A stretch of 38,442 nt of DNA, taken from NCBI GenBank assembly GCA_016182905.1, contig JACPFR010000055.1:1-38442 (forward strand), written 5' to 3'. Of the stretch, positions 36,076 to 38,442 are shown one piece after another (position 1 is the first letter of the stretch; each line of letters starts with the position of its first letter). The DNA is from Elusimicrobiota bacterium (lineage in GTDB: Bacteria > Elusimicrobiota > Elusimicrobia > UBA1565 > UBA9628). The position numbers and the translations under genes are program-made. Under the pieces are notes generated by a model. The model was not told where the DNA came from. It did not search any database and saw only the letters and a program-made list of their open reading frames with translations.

Positions 36076-37317
36076 CTATTTGGCGAGGGTGAAGGTCTGA
36101 TAGACCTTGCCGCCGTCCCGGGTCGTGATGACGGCGATGTACACCCCCGACGGGGCGAGTCCCCCGGACGCCTCGCGCCCGTTCCAGACGAGGGGGCCGC
36201 CGTTCGAGGACTCGTGGAAGACGCGGCGGCCCCGGATGTCGACGATGGACACCTCGCGGGCGTCCGGCCCGAAGACCGCCCGGTCGTTGACGCCGTCGGC
36301 CAGCGCGGGCGTCAGCACCCTCTGCGGGGCCTTGGCCTCGGCCGCGGCGGGCGCGGCGGCGGCCCGCCCCGCGGCGCCGTAGGCCGCCGCCGGTTCGCCC
36401 GTCGCGAAGAGGTAGTCGGGGGATACGGCGAGCAGGCCGGCGGCGTCCCGGGACCGGACGCGGAAGTGGTAGAGCGCCTCGGAGGCGAGCCCCGTCAGGG
36501 AGACCCCGCGGCTGACGACCTTAATCGAGCTCAACGGCGTCGCGTCCCCGTAGTCCTGCGTCATCCCGTACTCGACCTGGGCGTCCGCCGGCTCGCTCGT
36601 CGTCCAGGAGACGACCGCGCCGTCGGCGGTGAGCGCGGAGGCCGAGACCTCGCCGATGACGGGGGGCGTGTTGTCCGTCGTCACGCGGACGATGGGCGAG
36701 GTCGCGGCGCGGCCGGCGGCGTCGCGGACGACGGCGGCGAGCGCGTGCGTGCCGTCGCCGGCGAGAGAGGTGTCCCAGCCCAGGGTGTAGGGCCCCGCGG
36801 TCAGCGGCGGGCCCAGGTCCTGGCCGTCGAGCAGGAACTGGACGCTCGCCACACCGGCGCCGGCGCTCGCGTTGGCCGACACCGTCGCGGTGCCCGAGAC
36901 GACGGCGCCCGCCGGCGGGGTCATGATGAGGACGAGCGGCAGGGCCTGCCCGGAGGCGGGGATATCGCGGGAAGGCGGCGGCGTCGTGAAGGTGAGGTCT
37001 TCCGAGACGGACAGCAGGCCGGCGGCGTTGCGGGACTTGGCCCGGTAGTGGTAGAGCGCGCCCGGGACCAGGCCGGTCAGCCGCACGGAGTGGCTCGTCG
37101 CGGGCGGGCTGTTCAGGAAGACGGAGTTGGCGTAGGCCTCGGACGGGCCGTAATCCACCTCGGCGTCGGCAGCCTGGTCCGTCGTCCAGGAGATCACGGC
37201 GCCGGTCCCGCCCTCGGCGGCGGCGGACACGCCGCTGATCGCCGGGGGCGGGGACGGGCCCTGCGCCCGCGCCGCGACGGCCAGCGCGAGCAGCAGGGCC
37301 GCGGCGCCCGGGCTCAC
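36076..37317 (-). CDS. Secreted Fn3/Ig-like protein with FlgD-like C-terminal domain
   Basis: A 413-residue exported protein. Signal peptide is 1-19 ([10 protein letters not shown]). Fibronectin type III-like domains are at about 26-112 and 219-306 ([56 protein letters not shown]). Between them lies an Ig-like domain at about 130-212 ([20 protein letters not shown]). An Ala-rich linker leads to a C-terminal ~70 residues with [14 protein letters not shown] and [22 protein letters not shown], the FlgD/gliding-type Ig fold often used as a secretion or anchoring tail. The GTG start overlaps the stop of the upstream exported protein (GTGA). Confidence 0.85.
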   Translation of the reverse strand: MSPGAAALLLALAVAARAQGPSPPPAISGVSAAAEGGTGAVISWTTDQAADAEVDYGPSEAYANSVFLNSPPATSHSVRLTGLVPGALYHYRAKSRNAAGLLSVSEDLTFTTPPPSRDIPASGQALPLVLIMTPPAGAVVSGTATVSANASAGAGVASVQFLLDGQDLGPPLTAGPYTLGWDTSLAGDGTHALAAVVRDAAGRAATSPIVRVTTDNTPPVIGEVSASALTADGAVVSWTTSEPADAQVEYGMTQDYGDATPLSSIKVVSRGVSLTGLASEALYHFRVRSRDAAGLLAVSPDYLFATGEPAAAYGAAGRAAAAPAAAEAKAPQRVLTPALADGVNDRAVFGPDAREVSIVDIRGRRVFHESSNGGPLVWNGREASGGLAPSGVYIAVITTRDGGKVYQTFTLAK

Positions 37318-37964
37318 CGGTCGGCGCCCGTCGGCATCATGACCCGCGTGTTGTCGGCCTCGAACTGCAGCGCCTCGAGCAAGGACGAGGATTTCCCCGA
37401 GGCGGCGAGCCGCGCCGTCTTCAGGTACTCGGCGCGGGCGTCGGCGACGCCCCGCTTGCCGGTGACGATCTCGTCGGCCAGGTTCAGGGCCAGGCGGTTC
37501 TTCGCCTCGCTCTCCGAGGCGAAGCCGAGCTCGCCCGCGGTCTGGCTGACGATGATCCTCGGGTTGAAGCGCGTCAGCTCGGCGACCTTGTCGTTCGGGA
37601 CGAGATAGCCGATGCTCTGCTCCAGGACGTCGGTGCGCGTCACGGCGGGGTCGCGGTGCTGCCGCCGGCGGTAGACGATGGTCCTTTTCCACTCGCCGTT
37701 GTTGAACCAGACCATGGTATCGCGGTCGAACTGGTCGGGGCGACCGTACTTCTCGAGCAGAAGCCCGGCGGTGTTCCGCGAGCGCGGCGGCCAGCGCTGG
37801 ATGATCGCCTCCGGCGCCTCGCCGGGCGTCGCGCTGACGACCCGGGCGGCTCGCTCGGGGGTCCGGCCGGCCCGGGGCTGATCCGCGGCGGACGCCCAGA
37901 TGAGCATGGTCAGTATCCCCAGTCCTGCGGCGCACGAGTTACGGACGACGGTGATCTTCACCAT
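37314..37964 (-). CDS. Exported protein of unknown function
   Basis: A 216-residue protein with an N-terminal signal-like helix (RNSCAAGLGILTMLIWASA). No known family is recognised. Features are IIQRWPPRSRNTAGLLLEKYG, DTMVWFNNGEWKRTIVYRR and a C-terminal charged helical region. AGGAGG lies 4 nt before ATG 37964, so this gene has a proper ribosome site. It is coupled by GTGA to the Fn3/Ig protein, suggesting a shared surface function. Confidence 0.75.
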   Translation of the reverse strand: MVKITVVRNSCAAGLGILTMLIWASAADQPRAGRTPERAARVVSATPGEAPEAIIQRWPPRSRNTAGLLLEKYGRPDQFDRDTMVWFNNGEWKRTIVYRRRQHRDPAVTRTDVLEQSIGYLVPNDKVAELTRFNPRIIVSQTAGELGFASESEAKNRLALNLADEIVTGKRGVADARAEYLKTARLAASGKSSSLLEALQFEADNTRVMMPTGADR

Positions 37965-37991
37965 GAATCCTCCTGCACGTCTTTCACGGTC

Positions 37992-37997
37992 ATTGTA
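37992..37997 (-). promoter_or_regulatory. -10 box of the exported-protein/Fn3 operon
   Basis: TACAAT on the minus strand about 27 nt before ATG 37964 gives a leader long enough to include the AGGAGG ribosome site. No clear -35. Confidence 0.45.
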
Positions 37998-38064
37998 GTC
38001 GTCCGGGCCGCGGCGGGTCCATAAAGGGAGCGTAAACGAATTTTGGACTTCTTATGTCGCCTCC

Positions 38065-38091
38065 GGCCGGGGGGCCTAAAGACCCCCGGCC
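38065..38091. other. GC-rich hairpin in the divergent intergenic region
   Basis: GGCCGGGGG (38065-38073) and CCCCCGGCC (38083-38091) form a perfect 9-bp stem with loop GCCTAAAGA. It has no T-tract on either side and lies between divergent genes, so it is not a normal terminator. Its role is unknown. Confidence 0.4.
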
Positions 38092-38133
38092 CCGGCGACC
38101 GAAGGGCCCTAGGAGCCCGGCGGGGGTCCGCGG

Positions 38134-38139
38134 TAGACT
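38134..38139 (+). promoter_or_regulatory. -10 box of the last gene (leaderless)
   Basis: TAGACT ends exactly 6 nt before ATG 38146. No Shine-Dalgarno is present (CTTCGC fills the gap). Confidence 0.55.
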
Positions 38140-38145
38140 CTTCGC

Positions 38146-38442
38146 ATGATCCGACGCCTGATCTCCGCCGCGCTGATCGTTTCCGTGACCGTGCCGACCC
38201 CGGGCGGGAGCTTCTACGAGGCGTGCGCCCAGACGATCGCCGCGCCCGCCGCGCGCGCCGGAGTCTCCGGCTCCGCGGGCGCCGCCGCCGTCCTCCGCCT
38301 CGAGCTCTCCGCGCCGTCGCTCGGCGCCGCCCTGCCCCGCGCGTCGCTCGACGGCTCCTTGTCCGCCGCGCCGGCCCCGCTGCCCTCCGCGCTCTCCGCC
38401 GTCCCCGTTTCGCCGGTCGCGGCGGTCGCGGCGGCCGCGCCC
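38146..38442 (+). CDS. Exported Ala/Pro-rich protein, partial (cut by window end)
   Basis: An open reading frame of 99 codons that runs off the window. It starts with a signal-like segment (MIRRLISAALIVSVTVPTPG) and continues as a low-complexity Ala/Pro/Ser/Val-rich stretch (SLSAAPAPLPSALSAVPVSP). No domain is visible yet; a folded domain may follow downstream. The TAGACT box 6 nt upstream supports the start. Confidence 0.6.
   Translation, partial: MIRRLISAALIVSVTVPTPGGSFYEACAQTIAAPAARAGVSGSAGAAAVLRLELSAPSLGAALPRASLDGSLSAAPAPLPSALSAVPVSPVAAVAAAAP

Overview
The window reads as chromosomal DNA of a high-GC (by eye about 70%), Gram-negative-type bacterium, most plausibly a member of the Elusimicrobiota. 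The clues are two short pseudopilins of the type abundant in that phylum ([20 protein letters not shown] followed by an IRKSSEGASKGN / SIYYGDMEGSYP region), a TonB-dependent receptor (so an outer membrane), and secreted multi-domain proteins. The phylum assignment is inference from protein style, not a search. The longest stretch without a gene call is about 210 bases (11251-11461), so there is no large empty region.

Region 1 (1-9697) holds smpB, tRNA-Leu(CAG), and a prepilin peptidase gene sandwiched between two nearly identical type IV pilin genes. Four large polytopic membrane proteins of the GT-C/YfhO style follow: a two-gene operon behind tRNA-Ser(GGA), a TMTC-like TPR protein, and a divergent YfhO-family protein. 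Region 2 (9694-15603) holds a response regulator coupled to a metallo-beta-lactamase-fold hydrolase, a small XRE regulator, an intergenic element with a perfect 27-bp inverted repeat, aspartate kinase, two membrane proteins (one a UPF0104/LPG-synthase-TM flippase-like protein) and an exported protein of unknown function.

Region 3 (15626-28701) is a single run of 14 complex I genes in the order J-K-L-M-N-A-B-C-D-E-F-G-H-I. This is an exact circular permutation of the canonical nuoA-N order. Every junction overlaps by 4-10 nt, and a 54-residue Flp-like pilin is coupled to the end. Region 4 (28760-31061) holds a small membrane protein and a translationally coupled pair of c-di-AMP synthase (CdaA type) and DHH/DHHA1 phosphoesterase. 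Region 5 (31061-38442) is an envelope/surface block: a glycine-zipper lipoprotein, a TonB-dependent receptor, a large secreted protein with duplicated lectin-like and Ig-like modules, a two-gene operon of an exported protein and an Fn3/Ig protein with a FlgD-like C-terminus, and the start of an Ala/Pro-rich exported protein cut by the window end.

Two translation-start modes are visible. The pilins and some secreted proteins have proper Shine-Dalgarno leaders. Many other first-in-operon genes have a TANNNT -10 box ending 5-6 nt before the start codon, which predicts leaderless mRNAs. The most notable items are this leaderless pattern, the permuted nuo operon with its Flp-like tail gene, the pilin cassette beside a GT-C cluster, the c-di-AMP pair, and the three-armed inverted-repeat element before aspartate kinase.
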